DNA of 64,000 nucleotides from an uncultured Lysobacter sp. GTDB taxonomy: Bacteria; Pseudomonadota; Gammaproteobacteria; Xanthomonadales; Xanthomonadaceae. The stretch is from assembly GCA_946480055.1 (NCBI GenBank), contig CAMLID010000003.1, positions 57,470 to 121,469 of the forward strand, read 5' to 3'. Of this stretch, positions 1 through 7,409 are shown one piece after another (the first letter of the stretch is position 1; every line of letters begins with the position of its first letter). A program made the translations under genes and the position numbers. The notes below the pieces were generated by a model. It saw only the letters and a list, made by a program, of their open reading frames with translations. It searched no databases and was not told the DNA's origin.

Positions 1-182
1 CCGCCGGCCTCGTTCAGCGCCTCGCGGTAGTCGGTGAACTGCTGCAGCGCCGATTCCTCGTCGCCGGGGTTGATCAGCAGCAACAGCTGCCAGACCAGGG
101 CTTCGGATCCGGCCTCGTCGAGGTCGCTGTCGTAGCCGTCGCTGTAGTCGTCGCCGTCGTAGTCGTCGTCGGGTGCGTTCAT
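1..182 (-). CDS. Hypothetical acidic protein, C-terminus outside window
   Basis: The minus strand is open from an ATG at 182 to the left edge, so about 60 N-terminal residues are visible and the stop codon lies outside. The first 25 residues are very rich in Asp, Tyr and Gly (repeats such as DDDYDGDD), followed by a helical stretch with hydrophobic residues (VWQLLLLINPGDEE) and acidic residues. No signal peptide and no recognised domain. No strong ribosome binding site is visible upstream. I do not recognise the family; the clean coding pattern and absence of a competing frame make it a likely real gene. Confidence 0.55.
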   Translation of the reverse strand, partial: MNAPDDDYDGDDYSDGYDSDLDEAGSEALVWQLLLLINPGDEESALQQFTDYREALNEAG

Positions 183-355
183 GGGCGCGGTCGCGTCGGA
201 TGGGGGCGGGCAGGATGAGGCTTGGCCGCGGGCTTGGAAAGCCGGGCCGCGCACGCCCGGATTCTGCGAGGTCGACGGCGCCGGGTCCACCGCGCTTCAC
301 CTGCGCTTGCGCGGTGCGCGACTAGAGTCGGTGCGTACCGATCGAGGCCGCCGCC

Positions 356-667
356 ATGTCCCGCAACGCCGACCACGTCTATTCCGCGCCCGCCGATATC
401 GCCCGTCTGGAAGCGCGCATCGCCAGCCTGCGCGACGACGCCCGGGTCGAACTGAGCCTGCACGACGGCCGCGTGCTGCGCGGCGTGGTCGCGGCCCTGC
501 CGACTCTGCAGTCGTTCTACGGCCCGGGCGACGTCGAAGGGCTGAACGGGGTGCTGCGGCTGGAAGAGCCGCTCGGCGGCGACGCCAGCCGCGTGCACGA
601 CCTGTGGCTGGACGAGATCGACGCGGTCCGGCCGCTGACCGCGTTCGAGCTGCACCGGCCTGCCTGA
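356..667 (+). CDS. DUF3247 family protein
   Basis: A 103-residue protein that matches, from memory, the small DUF3247 family found mainly in Xanthomonadaceae, for which a structure with an Sm-like fold has been reported. An N-terminal helix (about residues 10-28) is followed by alternating beta-strands (VELSLHDGRVLRGVVAA, then NGVLRLEEPLGG and HDLWLDEIDAVRPL), in keeping with a small Sm-like barrel. The ATG at 356 is preceded by a GAGG-like site. No membrane segment or signal. Function is unknown; RNA binding would be only an inference from the fold. It stands alone, 112 bases before the next small conserved gene. Confidence 0.75.
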   Translation: MSRNADHVYSAPADIARLEARIASLRDDARVELSLHDGRVLRGVVAALPTLQSFYGPGDVEGLNGVLRLEEPLGGDASRVHDLWLDEIDAVRPLTAFELHRPA

Positions 668-778
668 GGCGACCGCGACCGGCGCGGCGCGTATCCTGTG
701 CAGCCGGTGCCGCCCCGTGCGCGCCGCGATCCCCGCCCGCGTCCTCCGCGGGTACCACCTGCCTCAGCGATACCGACG

Positions 779-1027
779 ATGACCGACACCCCGCCCGACC
801 GCCTGTCCAACGACCCGCGCAGCCCCTTCCACGACGGTTCCCTGCTCGAGCGTGGCATCGGCATCCGCTTCAACGGCCAGGAGCGCCACAACGTCGAGGA
901 ATACTGCGTCAGCGAAGGCTGGGTACGGGTACCGGTGGGCAAGGCTCTGGACCGCCGCGGCAATCCGATGACGGTCAAGGTCAAGGGCGAAGTGGTCGCC
1001 TACTTCCTGACGCCGGCGAAGGAATAA
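779..1027 (+). CDS. DUF3297 family protein
   Basis: An 82-residue protein of the conserved DUF3297 family, common in Xanthomonadaceae and related proteobacteria. Family features seen: the opening DRLSNDPRSPF, then GIGIRFNGQERHNVEEYCVSEGW, and a basic segment (DRRGNPMTVKVKGEV). The ATG at 779 is chosen over an in-frame ATG at 698 because family members begin with this short MxDxxPDRLS segment; no good ribosome binding site marks either. Cytoplasmic by composition. Function unknown. A pair of stem-loops follows the stop codon. Confidence 0.85.
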   Translation: MTDTPPDRLSNDPRSPFHDGSLLERGIGIRFNGQERHNVEEYCVSEGWVRVPVGKALDRRGNPMTVKVKGEVVAYFLTPAKE

Positions 1028-1068
1028 GTTCGGTACGCGACCGCCCTGTGCGGGCGGTTGCGGGCGCG

Positions 1069-1089
1069 ACGGCCGCACTTGGCGGCCGT
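1069..1089 (+). terminator. Stem-loop, possible terminator after DUF3297 gene
   Basis: A perfect 8-bp inverted repeat ACGGCCGC / GCGGCCGT with a 5-base loop lies 42 bases after the DUF3297 stop, followed by GTGTTTCC. A smaller hairpin (ACCGCCC / GGGCGGT, 1040-1058) lies just before it. The T-run is weak, so intrinsic termination is plausible but not certain. Confidence 0.45.
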
Positions 1090-1123
1090 CCGAGTGTTTC
1101 CGGATCGCGCCGCGGCCGCCGGT

Positions 1124-1240
1124 TCGCGGTCGCGGCTCACGCCGCTCCTACCCCACAGCCAGCTGCCGCTTCCTGTGGGAGCGGCGTGAGCCGCGATACA
1201 GCCGTAGCCGCGCGATCGCGGCTTACGCCGCTCCCACAGA
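1124..1240. repeat. REP repeat cluster
   Basis: Three REP units of the Xanthomonadaceae GTAGGAGCGGCG / GTGGGAGCGGCG type: one reading CGCGGCTCACGCCGCTCCTACCC (near 1129-1153), then an inverted pair, TGTGGGAGCGGCGTGAGCCG (from 1174) and its partner ending CTTACGCCGCTCCCACAG (to 1239). The inverted pair can fold into a long hairpin. Two subtypes of head (GTAGG and GTGGG) occur side by side. Confidence 0.9.
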
Positions 1241-1318
1241 ATGCAACGGCGCAGCGCTGGCGACAGCGACCTGCTCTGGGGTACGTGAGCCGCGACCACG
1301 CCCCCTCTGGAGCAAACC

Positions 1319-2698
1319 TCAGCGCGACTCGACCGCCGCCGTGCGCTTGCCCAGTCCCAACGCGTAATACAGCACCACCAGCAGGATCAGGAAGGCCGGG
1401 CCCACGAACAGGGCGATGCGGGTGTCGGGGAAGTAGGCCATCAGGCCGACCACCAGCACCAGGAAGGCCAGCGCGATCCAGGTGCCGACCGGATACAGCG
1501 GCATCTTGAACTCCAGGCCGTCGCGCTGCGCCGGGCTCAGGCTGGCGCGGAACTTGCGGTGCGACAGCAGGATCACCGCCCAGGTCCAGATCGCGCCGAA
1601 GGTCGAGATCGAGGTCACCCAGATGAACACCTTCTCCGGCACCAGGTAGTTCAGCAGCACGCCGAACAGCAGCACCGTCACCGACACCAGCACGGCCTTG
1701 CGCGGCACGCCGCCGGCCGAGGTCTTGGCGAAGGTGCGCGGCGCCTGGCCCTGCAGGCCCAGGTTGTAGAGCATGCGCGCGGTGCTGAAGATGCCGCTGT
1801 TGCACGACGACAGCGCCGCCGTCAGGACCACGAAGTTGATGATGCCGGCGGCCTCGCGGATGCCCAGGCGCTCGAAGGTCATCACGAACGGGCTGCCGGT
1901 GGTGCCCAGCTCGTTCCAGGGATAGATCGACAGGATCACGAACAGCGCGCCGACGTAGAAGATCACGATCCGCCAGAACACCGAATTGATCGCGTCCGGG
2001 ATCGACTTCTTCGGATTCGCGGCCTCGCCCGCGGTCAGGCCGATCATCTCCACGCCCAGGTAGGCGAACATCACCATCTGCAGCGACATCAGCACGCCCT
2101 TGGCGCCGTTGGGGAAGAAGCCCCCGTGCGACCACAGGTTGGAGATGCCGGTGGCGACGCCGTTGTTGCCGAAGCCGAACACGATCATGCCCAGGCCGCC
2201 GATGATCATCAGCACGATGGTCACGACCTTGATCATCGCGAACCAGAATTCGAACTCGCCGTAGGCGCGCACCGCGATCAGGTTGACCGACCCCATCGCC
2301 GCCAACGCCGCCAGCGCCCAGGCCCACTGCGGCGTGCCCGGGAACCAGATCTGCATATAGATGCCGACCGCGGTGATCTCGGCCACGCAGGTCACCAGCC
2401 ACAGGAACCAGTAGTTCCAGCCGGTGAGGTAGCCCGACAGCGGGCCCAGGTAGTCCTGTGCGTAGCGGCTGAACGAGCCGGCGACCGGGTTGTGCACGGC
2501 CATCTCGCCCAGCGCGCGCATGATGATGAAGATCGCCGCGCCGCCGAGCAGGTAGGCGAGCAGGATGCCCGGACCGGCCAGCTTGATCGCGTTGGCCGAG
2601 CCCAGGAACAGGCCGACGCCGATCGCGGCGCCCAGCGCCATCAGGCGGATATGACGCTCGCCCAGGCCGCGATGGAGTTCTTGCGGTTCGCTCTGCAT
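1319..2698 (-). CDS. proY: Amino acid permease, APC superfamily, ProY-like
   Basis: A 459-residue inner-membrane transporter of the amino acid transporter (AAT) branch of the APC superfamily, expected to import an amino acid by proton symport. The N-terminal signature GLGERHIRLMALGAAIGVGL, then HNPVAGSFSRYAQDYLGPL and later NFVVLTAALSSCNSGIF, closely resembles Escherichia coli proline permease ProY and its paralogues, and the length fits. About 12 hydrophobic segments are visible. The ATG at 2698 has a GGAG site about 9 bases upstream; an open frame extends a further 41 codons but without family similarity. Substrate (proline, or histidine/aromatic) cannot be fixed from sequence. It stands alone, divergent from the DUF1800 gene. 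Confidence 0.85.
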   Translation of the reverse strand: MQSEPQELHRGLGERHIRLMALGAAIGVGLFLGSANAIKLAGPGILLAYLLGGAAIFIIMRALGEMAVHNPVAGSFSRYAQDYLGPLSGYLTGWNYWFLWLVTCVAEITAVGIYMQIWFPGTPQWAWALAALAAMGSVNLIAVRAYGEFEFWFAMIKVVTIVLMIIGGLGMIVFGFGNNGVATGISNLWSHGGFFPNGAKGVLMSLQMVMFAYLGVEMIGLTAGEAANPKKSIPDAINSVFWRIVIFYVGALFVILSIYPWNELGTTGSPFVMTFERLGIREAAGIINFVVLTAALSSCNSGIFSTARMLYNLGLQGQAPRTFAKTSAGGVPRKAVLVSVTVLLFGVLLNYLVPEKVFIWVTSISTFGAIWTWAVILLSHRKFRASLSPAQRDGLEFKMPLYPVGTWIALAFLVLVVGLMAYFPDTRIALFVGPAFLILLVVLYYALGLGKRTAAVESR

Positions 2699-2906
2699 TG
2701 CCACGGTCTCCTGGCCACGCGCTGGTCGCGGGCCTGCGGTTGCGCGGCGCGGCGCGCCGACTGCTCGCAACCCTACGCGATGCCGGCCCGCAGGTGTAGG
2801 GGCGGCGGCCGCGTTTTCCACTCCCGCCCCGGCGCCGCGCCCCGATCCGTGTCAACCGGTGCCGCGCCCCTGCGTTGTCATGACGGACCCCGAGGGAGAG
2901 CGCGGC

Positions 2907-4319
2907 ATGGGCACTCGCGAAAGCGTGAGCGCGGTCAATCGTTTCGGCCTGGGTGCGGCACCGGGCCAGTTGGCGCGGATCGGCGACGCGCGCGGCTGGC
3001 TGCACGCACAGTTGCGCGGCGATGGCGCGCAGGCGCAGTTTGCCGACCTGCCCACCAGCCTGGACTACGTCCGGCGCGAGGCCGACTACTACCGCGAACG
3101 CCGGGCCGCGCGCCGCAAGGGCGAGGGCGCCGATGAGGTCGCCAATTTCGGCCAGCGCTTCCGCGACGATCAACTGCGCGAGTTCGGCCGCCGCTACCGG
3201 GTCGCAGTCGCCAGCGAACGCGGCTTCGTCGAGCGCCTGGTGCGGTTCTGGTCCAACCATTTCGCGATCTCGATCGACAAGCGCGCCGCATCCCTATACG
3301 CCGCGCCGATGGAGCGCGAGGCGATCCGCCCGCACCTGCTGTCGCGCTACGCCGATCTGTTGATCGCGGTCGAATCGCACCCGGGCATGCTGCGCTACCT
3401 AGACAACGTGCGCTCGGTCGGCAGCGATTCGCCTTATGCGCAGCGCGCGCGCCGGCGCATGGCGCGCGCGGACGCGCAGGCGCCCAAGCGCGAGGTCGGC
3501 CTGAACGAAAATCTCGCGCGCGAGATCCTGGAACTGCACACCCTCGGCGTCGACGGCGGCTACGCCCAAGCCGACGTGACCGAGCTGGCGCGCGCGATCA
3601 CCGGCTGGGGCGTGCCCCTGCCGCGCGAACTCGCGGCCGGCGACGCGGGTTCGGCATTCGTGTTCCGCGCCGCCGCGCACGAAGGCGGCGCGCGCCGCGT
3701 GATCGGGCGTCGCTACGCCGAGGGCGGACTGGAACAGGGCCGCGCGATCCTCAGCGACCTGGCGGTGCATGCGTCCACCGCGCGCCACCTGTCGTACAAG
3801 CTCGCCCGCCATTTCGTCGGCGATGCGCCACCGCCCGCGCTGGTCGCACGCCTGACCGCGGCCTGGCAGCGCAGCGGCGGCGACCTGCCGACCGTCTATG
3901 CGGCCCTGATCGACGCGCCCGAGGCCTGGAGCGAGGACGCGCGCAAGTTCAAGACGCCGGACGATTTCGTGGTGTCGGCGCTGCGCGCCAGCGGCGCCAC
4001 TCCCGGCGAGAAACCGCGCGCGCTGATCGGCCTGCTCGCGCGCATGGGCCAACCGCCGTTCACCCCGCGCTCGCCCGCCGGCTACGCCGACGAGGCAGCC
4101 GAATGGAGCGGACCGGACGCCTTGTGGAAACGCGTGCAGGCCGCGCAGAGCCTGTCCGAGTCAACTCCCGCCGCGCGCGTGGATGCGCTCGCGACCGCCC
4201 GCGAGCTGTTCGCCGACCGCGCCGACACCGACACCCTGGACGCACTGCGGCGCGCCGAATCCCCGCGCGACGGATTGGCGCTGCTGTTCGCCAGCCCTGC
4301 CTTCCAATGGAGAAGCTGA
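2907..4319 (+). CDS. DUF1800 family protein
   Basis: A 470-residue DUF1800 protein. Family hallmarks seen: an N-terminal NRFGLGAAPGQLA segment, VRFWSNHFAISIDK, and the most conserved block NENLAREILELHTLGVDGGY followed by ELARAITGW. The ATG at 2907 has GAGGGAG just upstream and gives a typical N-terminus; ATGs at 2859 and 2880 are in frame but lack such a site. No obvious signal peptide. Its stop lies one base before the ATG of the DUF1501 gene, so the two are surely co-transcribed, the usual arrangement of these families. Biochemical role unknown; the pair is thought to act in the cell envelope. Confidence 0.88.
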   Translation: MGTRESVSAVNRFGLGAAPGQLARIGDARGWLHAQLRGDGAQAQFADLPTSLDYVRREADYYRERRAARRKGEGADEVANFGQRFRDDQLREFGRRYRVAVASERGFVERLVRFWSNHFAISIDKRAASLYAAPMEREAIRPHLLSRYADLLIAVESHPGMLRYLDNVRSVGSDSPYAQRARRRMARADAQAPKREVGLNENLAREILELHTLGVDGGYAQADVTELARAITGWGVPLPRELAAGDAGSAFVFRAAAHEGGARRVIGRRYAEGGLEQGRAILSDLAVHASTARHLSYKLARHFVGDAPPPALVARLTAAWQRSGGDLPTVYAALIDAPEAWSEDARKFKTPDDFVVSALRASGATPGEKPRALIGLLARMGQPPFTPRSPAGYADEAAEWSGPDALWKRVQAAQSLSESTPAARVDALATARELFADRADTDTLDALRRAESPRDGLALLFASPAFQWRS

Positions 4320-4320
4320 G

Positions 4321-5472
4321 ATGAGACTGAGCCGACGCCATTTCATCGGAGCGGCCGGCGCGGTCACCGCGCTCAGCCTGTGGCCGGGCCTGAGCGCGAG
4401 CGCCGCGTCCGCCGACACTCGCCTACTGGTGGTGCTGTTGCGCGGCGGCGTCGACGGCTTGCATGTGTTGCCGCCGCGCGACGACGCGGCCTACGCGCGC
4501 CTGCGCGGCGCCTTGGCCCCGCTGGATGCGCGCCCACTGAACGGCGACTTCGCCCTGCACCCCTCGCTCGCGTTCGCGCACACGCTGTACGGCCGCGGCC
4601 AGCTGCTACCGGTGCTCGCGATCGCGCCGGCGTATCGCCAGCGCTCGCATTTCGAAGCCCAGGACTGCCTGGAGAACGGCACCGCCAGCGCCAGCGGCGC
4701 CGCCACCGGCTGGCTCAATCGCTGCGCCGAATCCCTGCGCGGCAGCGAGGCGCTGTCGGTGACCGCGGTGATGCCGCTGATCATGCGCGGCCCCGGCGCC
4801 GTCACGACCTGGTCGCCGCCGCTGCCCGAGGACGTCAATCCGATCCTGCTGCAACGTCTGCAACCGCTGTACGCGGCCGACCCGCGCCTGTCGGGTGCAT
4901 TCGCGCGCGCGCTCGACAACGCATCCGAAACCCAGGGCACCGGCATGGCCGCCGGCAACGCGCGCGGCGGTCGTTTGCCGCAGGCCATGGCTGCGGCGGC
5001 GAAGTTCATGAGCGCCGCCGACGGGCCGCGCCTGGGCTTCGTCGAGGATTCGGGCTGGGACACCCACAGCAACCAGGCCGCGGTGCTGACGCGCAAGCTC
5101 GGCGAACTCGACGCCGGCCTGCGCGCATTCCAGGACGGCGCCGCGCCGGTCTGGGAGCGCACGGTCATCGCGATCGTCAGCGAGTTCGGCCGCACCGCCG
5201 CGGTCAACGGCACCGCCGGCACCGACCACGGCACCGGCGGCCTGGCGTTACTGGCCGGCGGCGCGATCAAAGGCGGCCGCATCGCCGGCGACTGGCCGGG
5301 ACTCGCGCCCGGCGCGCTCAACGAAGGCCGCGACCTGCGCGCGACCAGCGACCTGCGCGGCCTGTTCAAGGGCCTGTTGGCCGCGCACCTGCGGGTGCCC
5401 GAGAGCGCGTTGGAAAGCCGCGTGTTCCCGGACAGCCGCGCGGTGCGAGCGATGGAGGGTCTGCTGGTCTAA
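4321..5472 (+). CDS. DUF1501 family protein with Tat signal
   Basis: A 383-residue exported protein of the DUF1501 family, related to the alkaline phosphatase/sulfatase superfamily. The N-terminus LSRRHFIGAAGAVTALSLWP is a twin-arginine signal, so it is exported folded. Conserved parts seen: LLVVLLRGGVDGLH near the mature start, WDTHSNQ, and SEFGRTAAVNGTAGTDHG with the Glu, Asp and His typical of the family. The ribosome binding site (GGAGAAG) lies inside the end of the DUF1800 gene one base upstream, showing translational proximity. No catalytic activity is established for the family. Confidence 0.88.
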   Translation: MRLSRRHFIGAAGAVTALSLWPGLSASAASADTRLLVVLLRGGVDGLHVLPPRDDAAYARLRGALAPLDARPLNGDFALHPSLAFAHTLYGRGQLLPVLAIAPAYRQRSHFEAQDCLENGTASASGAATGWLNRCAESLRGSEALSVTAVMPLIMRGPGAVTTWSPPLPEDVNPILLQRLQPLYAADPRLSGAFARALDNASETQGTGMAAGNARGGRLPQAMAAAAKFMSAADGPRLGFVEDSGWDTHSNQAAVLTRKLGELDAGLRAFQDGAAPVWERTVIAIVSEFGRTAAVNGTAGTDHGTGGLALLAGGAIKGGRIAGDWPGLAPGALNEGRDLRATSDLRGLFKGLLAAHLRVPESALESRVFPDSRAVRAMEGLLV

Positions 5473-5497
5473 GCCGCCGCCGCGACGACGGCGGCGA

Positions 5498-7363
5498 TCA
5501 GATCCAATACAGCAGCAGGATCACGACCAGCAGGTACAGCGCCACCGCGACGCCGCCCAGCAAGACGCTGCCTCCGCCGAAGTACAGGAACACCCCGTAG
5601 CCCAGCGCCGACAGCCCCGCCAGCAGCCCCACCCACACGAACGCGCACAGCGTGGACACCACGGCGAGCACCGCGTTCTTGTTCTTGGCCGCCTCGAAGG
5701 TGCGCAGACTCGTGCGGTCGCCTTCGACCACATACGCGCCGATCGCGCCGAGCTTGGCCGGATCGTCGACCGCCACGCCGGTGGAATGCGCGCCGCGCGA
5801 GTACTCCAGGTTGTCCACCGCCGCGGTCATGCCGGACGCGGCGAAACCGTCGAAACCCGCGCCGCCCAGATCCAACAGCCCCTTGCGGTTGTCGAGCCGG
5901 AACAGATCCGCCAGCTGCTGGAACATCTTCGGGAAGATCGCCACCACCCAGTCGCGGGTGGCGACCACGTTGACCACGCTCTCGACCCGGCCGGCATCGA
6001 CCAGCTCGACCCAGGGATAGCCGTACGGCATGACGCTGCCGGCGAAGAACACCCGCCGCACCCGCACCGTCACATAACGCAGCAGCGCGCTGGCCAGGAT
6101 GTAGGTGCCGTTGCTGTGGCCGACGTAGTCCATCGACTCGGCGTTGGGATAACGCGCCAGGTGCTCGGTGTAGCGGTCCATGAAATCGCGCACGTTGCGC
6201 TGGCGGTCGAAGGGCAGCAGGAAGCGCGCCATCGGGAAGCGGCCGTACTTGGCGCTGAACACCGCCACCTTTTCGCCGCCGGCTTCGTAGCGGCGCCGGA
6301 CCTCGTCGCGGACCTTGTCGGTCCACTCTCCAAGATCGCGGATGCCGTGCATGACGTAGACCAGACGGGTGACGTCGCGATCCTCCTTGAGCTCGACCAG
6401 GTCCGGCTCGAGCTCGTCGACCTGGCCCTGCAGGGCCAGCGCGATCGCCCTGCGGCGCTGCTCGGCCGCCTGGCCGCCGACCGCTTCCAGCGCGCCGCCG
6501 ATTTCCTTATGCCCGGTCTGCGCCAGGGTCTTGAACACGGTGCCGGCGGTGGCGACCAGGTCCTGGCCGTCCTCTTTGGACACCACGTCGTCCTCGCTGC
6601 CGATGATCTGGATCACCTGCGGAAAATACAGCCGCCCTTGCACCACCGCTTCGGAACGGGCCAAGCGCACCCACTGCACGCGCGTGTCGGCGATGAAGGG
6701 CGAGCCGCGATGCATGGCCGAGATCAGGCGACCGATACCCAGGGAATGGCCGACGACCTGGCACAGGCGGATGTAGAGGTAGGTCGGCCAGGACATCAGC
6801 GCGGGGCGCGGTTCCACGCTCCAACCGCGATTCATGCCCGCCAGCAGGACCAGGCGCTCGGTCTTGTCCACCCATTCGCGCTTGCCGCGGCGGCCGTAGG
6901 CACCGCGATCCTGTTCCTCGCCATAACCCCACACCAGAGCCTTGCGCAGCAGCGAGGCGCCGGCGCTGTAGCCGATCAGGATCACGCGTTGGTACCCGCC
7001 GCGCTTGCATTCGGCGTGGATGCCCTGCTCGATCACGTCGGCGATCGCCAGCGCGTCGGCGTTGCTGGTATAGCCGCGCACCCAGCCGCCGCGGTAGTCG
7101 ACGATCAGGCGGTCCGCGTCCGGCAAGGTCTGCGCGATCAGATCCAGTGCGCCGCCGAAGTTCTGCAGGCCGGGCATGCCGTGCACAGCGACGACCAGGG
7201 TATCGGCCTGGCCGGACGCGGCCGGCTGCAGGCTCAACACGGTGTCGAGCGGCCGCACCAGCCAGCCGGCGATCATGCGCACGCCGAACCAGAACAGGCC
7301 GAGCACCGCCATCAGGCTCAGGCCAGGCCACACCATCGACCACAGGTTCAGCACTACGTGCAT
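5498..7363 (-). CDS. Membrane protein with two alpha/beta-hydrolase domains
   Basis: A 621-residue protein with two apparently complete alpha/beta-hydrolase domains in tandem. After one N-terminal membrane helix (about residues 12-34), domain one has LVVAVHGMPGL (56-66), nucleophile elbow GYSAG (Ser133), Asp258 in IGSEDDVV and His285 in TGHKEI. Domain two has VYVMHGIRDLG, elbow GHSNG (Ser417), Asp471 in VVATRDW and His526 in GAHSTG. Two C-terminal membrane helices follow (about 565-588 and 598-620). The start at 7363 has a GGAGGA site. The triads are assigned by position, not alignment. It lies 46 bases after the unrecognised 760-residue gene on the same strand, so they probably form an operon. 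Substrate unknown; lipid or ester hydrolysis is the natural guess. Confidence 0.8.
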   Translation of the reverse strand: MHVVLNLWSMVWPGLSLMAVLGLFWFGVRMIAGWLVRPLDTVLSLQPAASGQADTLVVAVHGMPGLQNFGGALDLIAQTLPDADRLIVDYRGGWVRGYTSNADALAIADVIEQGIHAECKRGGYQRVILIGYSAGASLLRKALVWGYGEEQDRGAYGRRGKREWVDKTERLVLLAGMNRGWSVEPRPALMSWPTYLYIRLCQVVGHSLGIGRLISAMHRGSPFIADTRVQWVRLARSEAVVQGRLYFPQVIQIIGSEDDVVSKEDGQDLVATAGTVFKTLAQTGHKEIGGALEAVGGQAAEQRRRAIALALQGQVDELEPDLVELKEDRDVTRLVYVMHGIRDLGEWTDKVRDEVRRRYEAGGEKVAVFSAKYGRFPMARFLLPFDRQRNVRDFMDRYTEHLARYPNAESMDYVGHSNGTYILASALLRYVTVRVRRVFFAGSVMPYGYPWVELVDAGRVESVVNVVATRDWVVAIFPKMFQQLADLFRLDNRKGLLDLGGAGFDGFAASGMTAAVDNLEYSRGAHSTGVAVDDPAKLGAIGAYVVEGDRTSLRTFEAAKNKNAVLAVVSTLCAFVWVGLLAGLSALGYGVFLYFGGGSVLLGGVAVALYLLVVILLLYWI

Positions 7364-7409
7364 GTCCGCTTCCTCCGTCCCTAAGGAATCGCGCAGCCGG
7401 GGCCGTGGT

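Noticed and set aside
1137..3260. Open frame of about 700 codons on the minus strand overlapping the permease and DUF1800 genes
   Set aside because: Arg-rich shadow frame running through two recognised genes in other frames.
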